Positions 24,659 to 38,389 are shown, counted from the stretch's first letter. The stretch is DNA of 64,000 nucleotides from Sindora glabra (GCA_020226215.1 CM035226.1:90110895-90174894); one strand, 5' to 3'. Translations and numbers: made by a program. The notes: a model not told the origin generated them from the letters alone.

Positions 24659-24856
24659 TAGATATCTAAATATAATTAAAATGTTATTTTAATTTTTATA
24701 GTGTGTAATAAGTCAAATTTTATATATTTTTATTTTTATTTAAAGTAATTTTTTTCTCTTCCATATTGACAAAAAAAATGTGGAGGTAATTATAAATAAA
24801 TTGTAGAAGCAATAATTATAATTACTATTACTATATATACATGTGTAATTTTATCT
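23833..24856. other. intergenic stretch between the MULE and the copia element
   Basis: AT-rich with no gene seen. It contains a long (AT)n microsatellite at about 24598-24657. A slightly GC-richer pocket at 24.33-24.56 kb has no recognisable coding. Confidence 0.5.
24598..24657. repeat. (AT)n microsatellite
   Basis: About 29 uninterrupted AT dinucleotides. Confidence 0.9.
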
Positions 24857-25319
24857 TGTTAGATTTTCTATTATGGATCTATTACTTCAATAATAATATA
24901 AGATGTAAAAGAGTTTAGCTCAATATTAAAGTAATTAAATAGTTTAGACTTAATAGTAATTTAACTCAACTAATATGGTAATGGGTTATTCTTAACAATG
25001 GGTCAATCCACTAATATTATTAATATAAATAAAGGTTGATGTTTCTAAACCCTATGATTGATTTTGAATATTCCTTATTGGTGTTAAAAAAAGTCTTTCC
25101 AATTAAGTTTTCTTTTAAGGTTGATAAGAGCAGTAAATCCTTATTGGAATTCATAATTAGGATTGATCGTGAATAGTTTATGGCTTGTATCGAATCTTGA
25201 TTTCACATTTGTCTCATAATAGATTCATCTGATAATAATAAATTATTTTTTATATTTAATATTATTCTTTTCATATGATTTAATTAGGGTTATTATTTTT
25301 ACAAAACTTTAATTTTCCA
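24857..25319 (+). mobile_element. 5' LTR of Ty1/copia element 1
   Basis: The segment begins TGTTAGATTTTCTATTATGG and ends ttttcca, two bases before a tRNA-Met primer-binding site. The start and the blocks gtaatYtaac, then gttattctYaacaat, recur at 30589-30888 as the 3' LTR. Length is 463 bp. Confidence 0.8.
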
Positions 25320-25321
25320 AT

Positions 25322-25334
25322 TGGTATCAAAGCC
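25322..25334 (+). other. primer-binding site of copia element 1
   Basis: TGGTATCAAAGCC is one base different from the standard initiator-tRNA-Met site TGGTATCAGAGCC and lies two bases after the 5' LTR. Confidence 0.75.
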
Positions 25335-27100
25335 CTTGAATAATGTGGATTGAATATGTTATTACATGAATAAAATTTTATTTTTATAATTTTATATCAT
25401 GCAATGAAAGTATTCTGGATGGAATTTCACTATGAATCTCAAAATATATCACATCAATTTATATATATTTATTTTTCTATTATATATTATTTTAATTTTT
25501 ACGAATGTTATACATATTGTATATGAAGAAAATTCATATATTTATATTTCATCTATAATTGGCTTTTATATATATTTTGGATGAATTTGTTTGGATATGG
25601 AATATTATAATTTTTATATGCAAATAAGTATTCCATTGGCAAATCATGACGCAATCATATATGCCTATATATTTTTTGATAGAAATTTTAATCCAGAAAG
25701 TTATAAATTCATTAATTTTTATTTTTATTAAAAAATTGATATGTTATTCTTAACTTTCAAAATATAGAATTGTGAGAATTTATGATAATTTCTTATTTTA
25801 TAATAATAAATTAATACAAAATTTTTTTGGCCTCAATATTTTTTGTGTGCTTTCTATATGATTTACCCAATTTGACTTCTTGTGTTTGGATTGAAACCCC
25901 AAAAACACTTTTTATGTCTTTCTCGAAAAGGAAAAATTAAAAAAGGATTAAATTTATGTTTGAATTTTGTTGATTTGACTTAGGTTTCATCTTAAAGTGA
26001 CTATTTTAAAATAGGGCATGTATTTCTTTTTCAGCAATCAGTGACTTGACAATGATATTTCTAGCCTTTAAGATATTGAAGTATTTATAGAATTGACAGC
26101 TTGTTTATAATGTGCATTTTGTTTTTCTTTTAAATATTATAATGGCTTATTTAGTGAAAAAAATTTATTCACCTTTCTATTTTTGAAAAATTTTCCACTT
26201 TTGATGGATGTATATTATGAAGGTTATTTATGCATGTTTAGGTTTTGTTTGAAGAATTTCAATTCATTCACAATAAATTTTTCAATGGTATTTGAATATT
26301 AAAAAAATTATGTTATTTTGGACTCCACTTGTCCAATTGGATTTGTTAGGCATTTTTTAGATTTTTCTAGAATTAAATTTATTTTAATTATTTTTACCTA
26401 TTTAATTTGAATGGTTAATTGATATTATTTTAGACTGAAAATTTTATTATTATATTTTTGTTTATTGGGCTTCCATATTTTTTTGTGAATTTTTTAGACA
26501 CAGTTTATTCCATTAATTATTTTTTCCATGTATATGTATGTATAGAAAAATAATTTTGGAAAATTATTTAAGCTCATATTACACCATGAAATTTTGTATG
26601 ATAGTGAGCCCACCTATCATGGGTCCAATTATATAAAATTTTGCTTAATCATAATGAAATGCTAGTTGGACTAAGGAGAGTATCATATTAGTAATATTAT
26701 AATATCCTATTGGTATAATATTATTAATATGATTTATTAATGAGAACATAAATGTAGGAATGAGTATTATATTTTTAAAATATTCATCACCCTATTTGTG
26801 TTAAAATTTTAAGAATATAATATTTAATCCTTATATTATATTCTAAGGTCTTTAATACCCTATCAATATTGGATCTTATAGTGTAATACTGAGTTTAATT
26901 GCATAGTTTACTAAGAGATGTTCTAGCATGACTAAGGTTAAACATGCATTAATGTTTTAAAATTTATTTTCCTCAACTCTTTTACCTATGGAATTAAAAT
27001 GCTTAATTGGACCAATCATGAGTATTGCATTGAATTACTAAAGCTATATCTAGTAGTCTTTAACCTTAACCTGAAAATTAGGGAAATAAAACTTCAGATC
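25335..27100 (+). other. 5' untranslated and gag region of copia element 1, unrecognisable
   Basis: The position predicts the leader and gag, but the sequence is AT-rich, full of stops in all frames, and I cannot identify the gag domain or its zinc knuckle. It may be partly replaced or simply decayed. Confidence 0.45.
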
Positions 27101-30100
27101 AAGTGAAGGAGAGTTAATTATGAGACTCAGAAATGGAGATGGAGTTGAAGTGGAGCACCTAGGATTAGCAAAGTTGAAAACTAGACACAAGCTTTTACTG
27201 AATAATGTAGTTTATATACCTTTCATGTGAAGGAATTTAATTTTAGTTATTGCTTTAGATTTTGTTGGATACTTTTGTTATTTTGGAAATGTAAAAGTTG
27301 AATTATTTTATAAATCTTCTATTATTGGCATTAGTTTTATGTGTGATAGTTTATATGGAGTTGATTTAGATCCTAATTTTATAAACTCAATAAACTCTAT
27401 TGTCAATAAGAAAAGGTGTTGAATTAATGAAAGATATTGAATGATGTGGCACAGACAATTAGGACGTATATCTAAATATAGAATTCAGAGACTTGTAAAA
27501 GGAGAAGTACTTCATGATATGAACTTATGGAATTTTAGTACATGTGTAGATTGCATTAAAGAAAAATTACCGCTAAAGTTAGAAAAGGTAAAATAAGAAG
27601 AAAGAAGAATATTCTAAAATTAATGCATACTGGAATTGGTGGGCTTATCACACCTAATGCTATAGGAGGCTACAAATACTTCATCACATTCATCAATAAT
27701 TAGTCCAGAATTGTTTGGGTAGAGTTATTCAATGAGAAGTTAGAATCACCAGAGGCCTTCAAGTCATTAAAGGCAGTAGTTAAATTAAAACTAGGAAAAT
27801 AGATAAAGTGTGCTAATTCTAATAGAGGTGGTGAGTGTTATGGTAGGTACAATAAAATAGAAAAAAACTTTAGTCTTTTTATGATATACCTACAAGATTA
27901 TGGAATTCAAGTAAGTTACACCATGCCGGGTACATTAGAGCAAAATAGAATTGCAGAAAGGAGGAATAGAACTCTCATTGACATGGTAAGAAGCATGTTG
28001 ACTCATACTTCATTATTAGAATTCTTATAGGGTGATGCATTAAGAATAATGGCATATATTCTAAATTGAGTTCCTAATAAGTCAGTATCTAAGACCTTTT
28101 ATGAATTGTTATATGATAAAAAGCCTAGTTTGATGCATTTTCGAGTTTGGGGTTGCAAAGCTAAAGTAAAGCCATACATTCTATCCACAAGGATACTTAA
28201 TTCAATGACTATTAGTTGATACTTCATTAGGTATTGTAGTGGTTTGAAGGGAAGCATATTTTATTGTCTAACTTATTCAACTAGAGTAATTGAGTTTAAC
28301 TAACCTATCTTTTTTAAGGATGAGTTAGATAGTCAGAACCAAATATTACATATCATGAATTTATTTAAAGACAGAACAATTATTTCATTAGCATCAACAT
28401 TGGGAGAGTCATCTTTTATTACTTCACCAGTTAATCCAGTACAACCAATGGCAGAAGATATTGAACCAAATGAAGTAAATAAAGAAATTCCATTGAAAAG
28501 ATCTTATAGAGTTCATAAATTGATAATTCCTACTGATTATCTTATATATTTGTACAAGTATGAATATAATATTAATGATGATATTGATCCTATAACCTTT
28601 TCTCAAGCTATATCCAGTTCAAATTATTCAAATTGGATGAATTTTATGAAAAATGAGTTAGCTTTAATGTGTAAAAATCATGTGTGGGATTTAATGGAGC
28701 TTCTTATAGGTTACAAGCTAGTCAGATGCAAATAGGTTTTCAAGACCAAAAAGGATGTTTGAGGTGAAGTTAAGAGATATAAGGCCAGATTAGTAGCAAA
28801 AGGGTACACTTAGAAGGAAGGAATATGATATAAAGAAACTTTTTCATTAGTTTCAACCAAAGACTCATTCAGTGTTATCATAATTTGGTGGCTTATTTTT
28901 ATTTAAAGCTACATCAGATGGATGTAAAGATAACTTTCCTAAATGGTAATCTAACAGAGACTATTTATATAAACTAGCCAAATGATTTTCAAGAAAATGG
29001 AAAGGATCACCTTGTATGTTAGTTTAAAAAGTCCATCTATGGCTTAAAACAAGCTTTTAGATAGTGTTACCTCAAGTTTGATAAACTAGTAACTTCTTTT
29101 AGGTTCAAAGAAAATGCATTGAACTAGTATATTTATATGTTGATAGGTGTGGGCAGTTTTGTTATGCTGATATTATATGTGGATAAGATTCTCTTTGCAA
29201 GCAATAACATGAACCTGCTAACTGAGAGGAAATAAATGTTATCTAAATATTTTAATATGAAGGATCTTGGAGATGTCTTTTATGTTCTGGGGATAGAGAT
29301 TCATTATGATAGGTCCCAATGTTTGCTTAGTTTATCTCAACAGACTTATATTGAGAAAGTATTGAAGAGGTTCAACATATCAACCTACTATCAAATTTTC
29401 ACACTTATTTCAAAAGGGAAAATTTTCTCTATGTCCTAGTGTCCTTAAAATAATGTTGAAATAGAAAGAATGAAAAATATCCTATATGGATTAGTTGTCA
29501 GTAGCTTGATGTGCTCTATGTCTTTATGTAATCTTGGTTAGAGACATTAGACTACTGCAAAGAGAGTTATGAGGTACCTATAGAGTGTAAAAGATTACAT
29601 GCTGACCCACAAGAGATCAAGAGATCTTATAGTTATAGGCTTCTCAGATTCAAATTTTGCTAGTTGTTTAGATGATCACAAACCTATATTTGGATACATC
29701 TTTATGATGGCAGGAGGAGCTGTATCATAGAAAAGTAATAAGTAGTCCTTAGCAGCAACATCTATAATGGAAGTAGAATATGTCATATGTTATGAAGCAA
29801 CTTGCATGGCTAATGGTAAAAGAACTTTATGGTTGGTTTTGAGATTATTAAGAGCATCTCAAGACCTTTAACCATCTATTGTGACAATACAGTTGTTATA
29901 AACTTCGCTCATAACAATAAAAGTTCTGCCCATATGAGGCATTTTGATATAAAGTATCAGTTTGTGCAAGAGAAGGCATGCGAGCATATCACATATATTG
30001 AATATATTTCCACAGATCATATGCTTGCAGATCCACTAACTAGAGGCTTAACAGTAGGAATATATCATGATCATGTAATTAATATAAAATTAGCTAATTT

Positions 30101-30119
30101 TTTTAATATTTTAGGCTAG
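27100..30119 (+). pseudogene. Ty1/copia pol polyprotein (PR-INT-RT-RNase H), decayed
   Basis: The copia order is visible on the plus strand. A protease C-terminal region at about 27.12-27.30 kb leads to the pre-integrase (MWHRQLGRISKYRIQRLVK, then CVDCIK) at 27.44-27.58 kb. The integrase core follows at 27.63-28.2 kb (GYKYFITFINN, RGGECYG, GTLEQNRIAERRNRT). The RT upstream region is at 28355-28735 (LKRSYRVHKL, then a HVWDLMEL block). RT fragments follow at 28.74-29.45 kb (YKARLVAKGYT, the LYVDKILFAS active-site region, MKDLGDVFYVLGIEI). RNase H and the C-terminus are at 29829-30119 (IYCDNTVVINFAHN, RHFDIKYQFV, HMLADPLTRGL). In-frame stops are frequent. In the RT box the second catalytic Asp of YVDD is Lys. 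Confidence 0.9.
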
Positions 30120-30588
30120 TGAAATTTTTACAATGCAAATTATTTTCTTTAGGTGTATATAAATGAATTATTTATAATGAAACATTCATGCTTTACCATA
30201 CATTGTGCACATTTTGTTATGACATATTTATAGAAAAGTTTAGACCCTATCTTAATACTATGTTAAGAATTACGATTCTTATTTAGTATCTTGGGCAAAT
30301 GCTTTGACCTAGTGTGTAAGGATTTATATATATTATCACAATTTTGTTATGTAAATCTTATTAAGCATAATCTTGTTATTTATATTCATATTAAATATTT
30401 TATATGAATAGCAAGGTGTAAGTGTGCAATTTACATATTTTATTGATATCCCTATTGGATACTATGTTTTATATTATTGGACATTTATGATCTCAATTTA
30501 GAACAATGGGTATAAATATATCATAGTTTTTTTTTACATCTTATTAAAATAGCTATTATTATTGAATTACATGGTCCAAGTTAGAGAT

Positions 30589-30888
30589 TATTAGATTTTT
30601 TTATTATGGACCTATTAATTTAATAATAAAATAAAATATAAAAGGGTTTAACCTAATATTAAAGTGATTGAATAATTTAGGCCCTATGGTAATCTAACCC
30701 AAATAATATGGTAATAAGTGGTTCTCAACAATAGGTTAGCTCACTAATGTTATTAATATAAATAAGGATTGTTACTCCTAAACTTTATGATTAATTTTGA
30801 ACACTTCCCATTAGTGTCAGAAAGTTTCTCTAATTAAGTTCTCATTTAGGATTGATAGGAGCAATAAATTCTTATTGCAGTTCATAAT
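30589..30888 (+). mobile_element. 3' LTR of copia element 1 (truncated by insertion)
   Basis: TATTAGATTTTTTTATTATGG matches the 5' LTR start with its first G mutated, and the match continues for 300 bp. The break at 30888 is the insertion point of the next LTR, with ATAAT (30884-30888) as the likely left target-site copy. Confidence 0.8.
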
Positions 30889-32299
30889 TGTTGGTGTATA
30901 TGCCCTAAAACTAATCATATGGATGATTGCAAACTTGAATCATGTTATTTTAAATATAATTTTAATTATCATATTTAGACATATATTTTCTACGTAGTAT
31001 ATTTAATTATGATAATAACCCTAGAATAATTATATTCTTAAATGTCCCTAATCATATATCATTATGGATTGGGTTAAATTGAGATGTTAAGACTAGCGTG
31101 TGTGATTACTTATATGAGATATTAAGTCTATGTATAAGTATAAGTTAGAGAACTTATGTACTAGACTGACCCACTCTAAGAATACTACATGGATTGTTAT
31201 ATGAGTATCATGAGTGATTCTTAATGATCATCATTAATATGATCCTTGGACTTGAGATTGCTAAGGTTCCTTATATGTGAGTTTCACATTTTAACACTAC
31301 TCTATGTCACTCATAGTTAAGTGAATGTAGGGGTAATTGTTAGATGTGTCACATATCATACGGAGGGTAAAGGTAGTTGTTAGATGTGTCACATATCATA
31401 TGGAGGGGCTTGTGTGATTAAGATGAAATTTATTCCCCCTATATAACAGGAGTGACATCTATGGGCTCCTTGATTAAGTAAGGCTAAAAAAATGCATGGC
31501 CATGCTCAGATGGATTGATATGGGATATCAATTACAATTACTTTAGTCAGCTTACTTAGGAATCAAGAAACCTTTGAATTGGGCTATACGGGAATGACAC
31601 AGTTTATGTCTTGTGCTCAATCTAGATGTCTAGGATAAAAGGTCATAGATGATGATCACATAAATAGATTCAGTTAAATTACTGACTTTCTCATTACTTA
31701 GATAATAATGATGCGTTACTAGACACTGCTCATTGCTTATGATCGTTAATATGATTTATGATCATTGTCAATATAATGAGAACTTGTAGGGTCGCACACT
31801 TAGAACCTAGTAGATTTGGAATTAATGGGCTAAATTGTTTGGGTTTAGTATATGGAAATTACATGTTATAATTATGAGGCCTAATTATAAACCTATAATT
31901 ATACATGGAATAAAGCCCAATTAGTTAAGATTTTCTGTACACTTATTTAAATAAGCTTGTTAGGTGTTAATTAATAATAATTCATGCATCCCAAAATACA
32001 AAAAAAAATCTTGGCAACCCTCTTTGACCATAACCCTTGAAGAGGCGTAACTAGCATTACAAAGAAAATGAGGAGAATTCCAATCATTAGTCATGGGATG
32101 TTCACTGGTGATTTGCTAGTTCATGTGGACACTTCAAAATTTTTGACCAAAAGTAAGTTGAAAAGATGATCAACAAATAAGCCTTTGAATTATGTGAAAA
32201 GGTATTGATTGAATCCTTATCCTAATCCAACGTTTTGCATGGATCCTTTGCCTAGGATAAGTTAATTTCTATTACAACTGTTTAGCTGCTGATCCTAAT
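30889..32299 (+). mobile_element. 5' LTR of copia element 2 (family 1)
   Basis: The segment begins TGTTGGTGTATATGCCC and runs parallel to the solo LTR at 1079-2526. Shared blocks include gatgttaagactagcrtgtg, gtgtcacatatcat, catggccatgctcagatg, gggctatacgggaatgacac and cattaatatgatt. It carries a local duplication of about 45 bp (tgttagatgtgtcacatatc repeated at about 31.34-31.40 kb). The LTR end is approximate because the last bases before the primer site differ from the solo copy. Confidence 0.8.
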
Positions 32300-32301
32300 A
32301 G

Positions 32302-32314
32302 TGGTATCAGAGCT
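32302..32314 (+). other. primer-binding site of copia element 2
   Basis: TGGTATCAGAGCT matches the plant initiator-tRNA-Met primer site. It lies directly after the LTR, which shows the LTR is a 5' LTR and fixes the element's orientation as plus. Confidence 0.85.
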
Positions 32315-32830
32315 ACTTGTGAAATGTTAGATTAAGATTCTATTGGCTAATTGCTTGAATATGATTTGATTTATTTTTTTGTATATCATGCTTAAATGAT
32401 TCCTGATTAGGATTAGTGAGTTTAATCCTATGAATCTGATTTCATGCTTTCTAGTTTAAAAAAATTAATGTGATTAATTTTGGATTTTGGTTTGAATTTA
32501 AATCTGATTGTGATTAATTATAGGTTCTAGTTTAAATTCAAATAAGTTTCTAGTTCTGGTTTAAATTTGAATGTTTAAATTCAAATATGTTTCTTGGTTC
32601 TAGTTTAAATTTGAATCTATTTCATGATTAATTTTGGGTTCTGGTTTGAATTTGAAACTGATTTCTGGGTTCTATTTTAAATGAAATAAATAGGATTAAT
32701 TACATAAATCTGATTTAATATATGAAAATTATTTTTTAATTAAACATAGGTTTCATTTTGAATCAGAATTAATTAGATTAAACACAGGTTTTCTGATTAA
32801 TTATGACCAATGTCTATGTTGATGCTATTT
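32315..32830 (+). mobile_element. leader region of copia element 2, then truncated
   Basis: Non-coding leader with repeated blocks of the form ggttctrgtttaaattYaaat, at least five times between 32.46 and 32.67 kb. Such repetitive leaders are common in copia elements. No gag, pol or 3' LTR follows, so the element is cut off at about 32.8 kb. Confidence 0.6.
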
Positions 32831-34829
32831 TTTATAATAATAATAAATTCACTACATTAATTTTAAAAAATAAAATACATTTAAAGCTTCACAAAAGATA
32901 GTACAAAAGCTTAAGACATTGATTTTCTTCATCATCATCATCCTAAAACACATTTTAAGCTTCTCAATAGGAAATGTGAAAAGTTCATGTGTTGGTTTTA
33001 GACTTAATCATCATCCAAAAAGCATTTCAAAACTCTCTAGTATGACAACCATCGGTTTATTGGAAACTATAAATATATAGGACATTAGTTTTGATTAATA
33101 ATCGATATCTATTTTTTTTTAATTTTGCCTATAATTTTTCATGTTAACTCTCACTTTCCTTATAAAATGCATTTGACATTACTCTTTAATATTTTAATAA
33201 GTTTTTTTTTTCTAATTGTCACTTTTCTTATAGAATACTTTTGACATCTTACTCTCCAATATTTAGCAATCCTCCACTTTCATCGCTAAATCATGCAATG
33301 GAGAACTAGAGTACTAACTGCTAGTTCTTTTATTGTATACTTATAGGATTAAAATAGAGAAAATTAAGAAGCAAACTGGAACTTGAATCAGTTATGATAT
33401 TTTTTCTATATATTGATTTTTCTATAATTTTTTTATATTGTTGCAAACTTATTTATTTTTTGTGTATTGATGATTTAATGTAACTTTTGTGTTAGATATT
33501 TTATAGAGGACATGATTTACCAAATTTGGGAAAAGTGAGTTTAGGATGATAGTAAGAAGGAGCTTTGGCAGTGAGGTAGGTAATGAGGATTGATGTAATG
33601 ATATATGTAAATGAATACAATTATATAATAAATTTTGGTAACTAGATTTCTCTTTTTCTCATATTTTTGTGAATTTATATTTAATGTGTTGATGTTTGTA
33701 TCGATATAAGAAAAATAAACTAAAAGAAATAATATTGGGATTATTATCTAATAACCAATATTGTATTTATCATTAAATGTAACTGTACTTGTACCAAAAA
33801 GAATCAATATATGAAATTTGTATCAAATTTTATAAGCTAGAAAGATGATGCCTATGATTACCAAATTTGACATGAATTTATAAAATAGTTGGTGTATTTT
33901 CTAATAATCTATGTAATCTTCTAAAATTTGATGCAATTTTTAAGTTATAGTAAAATGATTTGTGACAAAATATTCATTAACTAGAGGACATTCGTTGTAG
34001 ATTCCTATAACATTGATTATTTATAAAATTAATGTTTGAAAATATTCTAAAGGTCTTTTGTTGAGAAAATGGCAAACTTAAAAAAAATTGATTTTGTACT
34101 TAACCGACATCTAAAATAATGACAATTATGAATTTATAAGGAAAGCACAAAAACTTAAATACTATATTGAATGGCATTTGTAAGGTTATGGAAAATCATG
34201 AAAACTTAACACATTGGTTTTTTTAAAATGATCATCATCTAAAGCTATTTAAATTATCATGAATCATAATAGTTTATGTCAAAAGTTTACACGTTGATAA
34301 AATACTTGATTGATGTCTTAAGATATGGTAACCACTATTTTGTTAAGAAATGATCAAACTTAAGAGATTTTATATTTATAATTGATGTTTTAGGTTTGCC
34401 TACCATTTATAAATATAGCTTACAATTCATCTTGAAAAGCACACTTAGATATATCAATAAAGATAAGTTGTAAACTAATGATAAATTATAATAGGAAAAG
34501 ATAGCATGTTCAACTATACATTAATAGGATTTTAAATGGATGAATCATAATAATGCTTCTTCTCACTATATTTAACATCAGTTTGAAACCTATCTACACT
34601 ATCCAACTTAGAAGCCCTTAAATAATATAAAGGAATTATGGGCAAAAAGTACCCATTTTTTCTTTTCATTTGTGTAAGAATGCCATATTAAGGAATTATA
34701 ATAAGAGAATAATGTATAATTTCCTTCTTAAATGTATATTTATTGTAAATAAAAAGATTGTTATTTATTGTAAATAATAGTTTTTTCATTGGAGGGACTT
34801 ATACCTACACTTTATCCATGAACATGATT

Positions 34830-35045
34830 ATCTTACAAAGCATTTGGAATGACTTTAAATAAGAATTCTTTTAAATATTTTATAGTATCCTTGTGATTAC
34901 TATTGAACTATAGGTACAAGTTATTAGAAACATAAGCATCCTATAAAGCATTTGAAAGGAATTTAGACAAGAATCCTTTCAAATGTTTTATAGTATCCTT
35001 GTGATTACTATTGAACTATGGATATAAGTCCTTGGAATGAACTTT
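34830..35045. repeat. tandem duplication, period 108 bp
   Basis: The block tatagtatccttgtgattac, followed by tattgaactat, starts at 34881 and again at 34989, with matching flanks (aaagcatttgraa, rayaagaatYctttYaaatrt). Two copies, non-coding. Confidence 0.8.
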
Positions 35046-35826
35046 AAGTTATTTCAAAACTTTCTCAATAGCCTTATAATGTTGATTACGACAATTTATG
35101 CCCTTCATCTTAAAAACTATCTTTATTGATGGATTTTCAAAGTTGTTGATCTATACCCTACATAAAAAGGGGGATTTTAATTTAGAAGATATAGATTGTC
35201 ATATTCAACACCAAATTGACTATTGTAAAGGTTCTAAAATCCATTAAAAGTTCCTCAAGGATTTTTTGATGGATTCTAGAATCTTCTTGATAGCCCTAGC
35301 ATTGAATACAAAAATCTACACCTTTCACATCAAAATTTATATCAATTGATGGATTCCAGAAGTCATTGACCTATACCTTTCATCTTAGAGGCATCTTTGA
35401 TGTTCTTAGCAACTTTATTGCTCATTATAATTTATAACATTTTTGGTGTATATGTCAACATTCTGATATGAAAATAACTAAAATTGAATAATATATTTTC
35501 GTAATTATCTTTCTCTTTTCTTATTTATTTATACATTTACATTCAATCTTTAGTTATCTGTATCTATTTATTTATCTAAGAAAATTATGGAAATTCAACA
35601 AAAATTTTTTAATACTATCAATTTCATTTAAAGTAAGTTAAACTTAAAAAAATTAATTAATTCATAAAATGATGTTAGTGTGCTTACAAAATTTATACTT
35701 AAACTCTGAAATTATTACTTATGAAATTATAAATTAGATCATGCATTTTATGTGTTTAGATATATGTTTATGTGATAAATATAAATGAATTATGCTTCTA
35801 AATAAATATAAATATTGTATAATATA

Positions 35827-35828
<2 letters not shown>

Positions 35829-35862
<34 letters not shown>
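35829..35862. repeat. (AT)n microsatellite
   Basis: About 17 AT units. Confidence 0.9.
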
Positions 35863-35865
<3 letters not shown>

Positions 35866-36958
35866 GCTTTGCATTTTGGTTTAATGTATATAATTAAATC
35901 AATTTTAACGAAAAAGTTACCAAAGTATAGGAAATCTAGATTTTTTTAATAATTGAAATTGACGTTAAACATTAGTTAATAGAACAATGTCATTTTTCAA
36001 AGACAACAATGTTTTTTTTTGTACCTTACTAATATTTAATATTTGAAACTATTTACCTTAGCTAACTTTAGTTCTTGATGATTTCTAGTAACTAGCTTGG
36101 AAACTTCTACCCTTGGGTGTAATTTGAAAATAAAAAAGTTAAAGTATGGCATGATATAAAAAAAGAAAGAGTAAAGTATGATGTCATTTGTAAATTTTAT
36201 TTAAAAGTTTTTTTAACCTTAAAATGATTCTCTATCTAATGAGATATGCTTTCCTTCCAACTCAAAGATGATATTCTTTAGTCTTGTATTTTTACTTGCA
36301 AATTATTTTGTAAGATTGAATTTCTATTAACCTGTGACTAAATATATGATGTTTATCTTTCATTAGAAAATTATAGAATATAAATACGAGGATTTATTTT
36401 ATTTTTTATGTTTGTTCTAGTAATTTAATTTCTAATTTCATAATTGATCATATTTTATCATTTATCATTTTGATGTAACTTTTATAAGTTTGCATATGTA
36501 CGAAATTCAATTTCATTTGTCTCCTTTAACATTTAATAATATTATCTACTATTTACTTATGTGAAATGTATAATATCATATATAATATTTTCATAAATGT
36601 TTATTATATCTACAAGTACTATATTTAAAAGTGTTTTTCTTAGGAGTGCAAACCTTATATATTGAGCAACAAGTATAAAAAAAGATTTAGCTAAATACTT
36701 ATCTCTAATTGATGTATTACATATAACCTTTTATCATTTTTAATATTTTATTATTCAATTTATTCTTTAAAATGGTTAAAATTGAAATTATATAAAGTTA
36801 TAAGAGATATTGGAATTTATTTTTAGTTAAGATGTTCTATAAGGAGGAATACATGGAAAATATGAAGGATAAATGAGTAAGGAGAAAGAGGGTATAATTA
36901 GGGTTTGAAAGGTTAGATGGGTGAGTGAGGAATAGAGGGATGGAGGGTGGGCTAGGAC

Positions 36959-37002
36959 ATACTACATCAATTATCAATTATTAAATTAAATTGATGTGGT
37001 AT
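36959..37002. repeat. short inverted repeat
   Basis: ATACTACATCAATT (36959-36972) and AATTGATGTGGTAT (36989-37002) are complementary at 13 of 14 positions around a 16-base AT spacer. It resembles the outermost bases of a CACTA end facing its own complement and may be the junction of two broken ends. Confidence 0.5.
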
Positions 37003-37202
37003 TATAATAGTTGCATATCGATTTTTTTTGAAAGAAAATAATGTTTAATGTTACTTCCCACAATGCTAGGAAAAATTGATAAAAACCAATGTTATTCTTA
37101 TCATTTACAATGGTTATACAACTAACGTTAAAAATAGATTTACAATGACGCTTGAGTAAACATTAGTTGAAAACTAACACATAACCATCTAAATACCTAA
37201 TC

Positions 37203-38389
37203 TCAAACAACATAATGTCCTTACATTTAATATACTTATAATTATATCCTATGTAAGATGTTTTCCATGGGAACAAAATGAGCATAAGTCATGATTTCTC
37301 TTTTCCTTATTAGAATGCTTATAAAATCCTTCAAAATGGAAAAGTATAAAAATGCTAATATTGAAGGATGCAAGATAACTTTGAAGGATTAATTATAATC
37401 CCCCACTAGTTTTTCATCCTTTACTAAAATTCTCAGATTAGAAACTATTATATAGTAATATTCCTTACCTCCCTTGTTCCTTTTATTCTTTTTCATCTAA
37501 CCATATTATAAATCTCTAAATCTTCTTTTAGTAATAGCAAAAACCTTTGATATATATATAAGCAATTCAAGAATTTTTTTTGGTAAATACTAGAAACCTT
37601 TATTGTTCAAGAGAACAAAAACTAAAATAATTATGCAAAGATTCCATTTGTTTTAATGAAAAACATTTGCTATAAAAATTTCAATATTTAGTGATAGAAA
37701 TAGTGATGGAATAGGTGTCACAAAATATATTTCCATCCTTAATTTCGAAAATAAAATTAAAATTGATTTTGATAATGAAATTAGTAATAGATTTTTTTGC
37801 TCATTGCTCCATTAATAAATGATGCCCTAATTTTCTTCCAAGATGATGAGCAATATAACTAATTGCCAACACATGTTAAGAATGAAAAGATCCATTTATT
37901 GAAAGGTAACTTAAAAGATGCATTGAAAATGAACAAATTCATTTATTGAGGGATAACTCAGATTATTTAAAGTATGAATTATGATTTATGTTGGATTTGT
38001 GATTTATATGAAGTATGTTTTAGAAATATATAATTTGTGATAAGTTATAAATGTTCATATATGGATTCCTTAAATTATTAATGTTAATTTATACAAACAT
38101 AGATAGCTTAGTGGAACGTGAGTTCTTAATAAAGATTAATGGTTTCTTTTGGTTGGGAAAATAATTTTTGGAATTTGTTTTCCCATTTTCCATATTTAGA
38201 CATCCAAGAAAGTAGGTTAACTAGAAAACAAAATTTGATCAATTGGAAAGTTATTTTAATTTTATGAAAAGTAATTTTCTATTTTAAAAAAGGGAATTCA
38301 TTTTTCAAACACACCCTCACCTTACCCTTACCCTTACTCTCTTAGGGCTTAAGCCCTCACCCTCGCCCTCGCCTTCTTTCTTTCTTCTT
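37203..38389. other. unassigned stretch before the minus-strand copia element
   Basis: AT-rich, no gene. At about 38142 the sequence ggtttcttttggttgggaaa resembles a PIF/Harbinger-type end and is followed by ttttcccattttcc, so a small MITE may be present. At 38330-38385 there is a C-rich pocket of ccctta/ccctca repeats directly beside the truncation point of the copia element. Confidence 0.4.

Larger units (their letters stand above)
24857..30888 (+). mobile_element. Ty1/copia element 1, interrupted in its 3' LTR
   Basis: 5' LTR, primer site, pol remains and the first 300 bp of the 3' LTR are in order. The 3' LTR stops at ttcataat (30888), exactly where the family 1 LTR begins; the 5' LTR continues there with taggattgatcgtgaatag. 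The missing end of the 3' LTR was not found downstream in this window. Confidence 0.85.
32850..37200. mobile_element. possible non-autonomous CACTA-type element
   Basis: The left edge reads CACTACATTAATTTTAA after the triplet ATT. It is followed by repeated subterminal-like motifs (cttaagacattgatttt, atcatcatccaaaaagc, aaccatcggtttattgg, cttaaccgacatctaaa, cttaacacattggttt) to about 34.4 kb. Inverted forms (aaaaaccaatgttatt, caatggttatac) occur near 37.08-37.13 kb. No clean right terminal repeat or matching triplet was found, so the boundaries are guesses. No coding sequence is visible. Confidence 0.3.

Noticed and set aside
38330..38385. Interstitial telomere repeat
   Set aside because: The units are ccctta/ccctca, irregular and few, not the plant CCCTAAA array.
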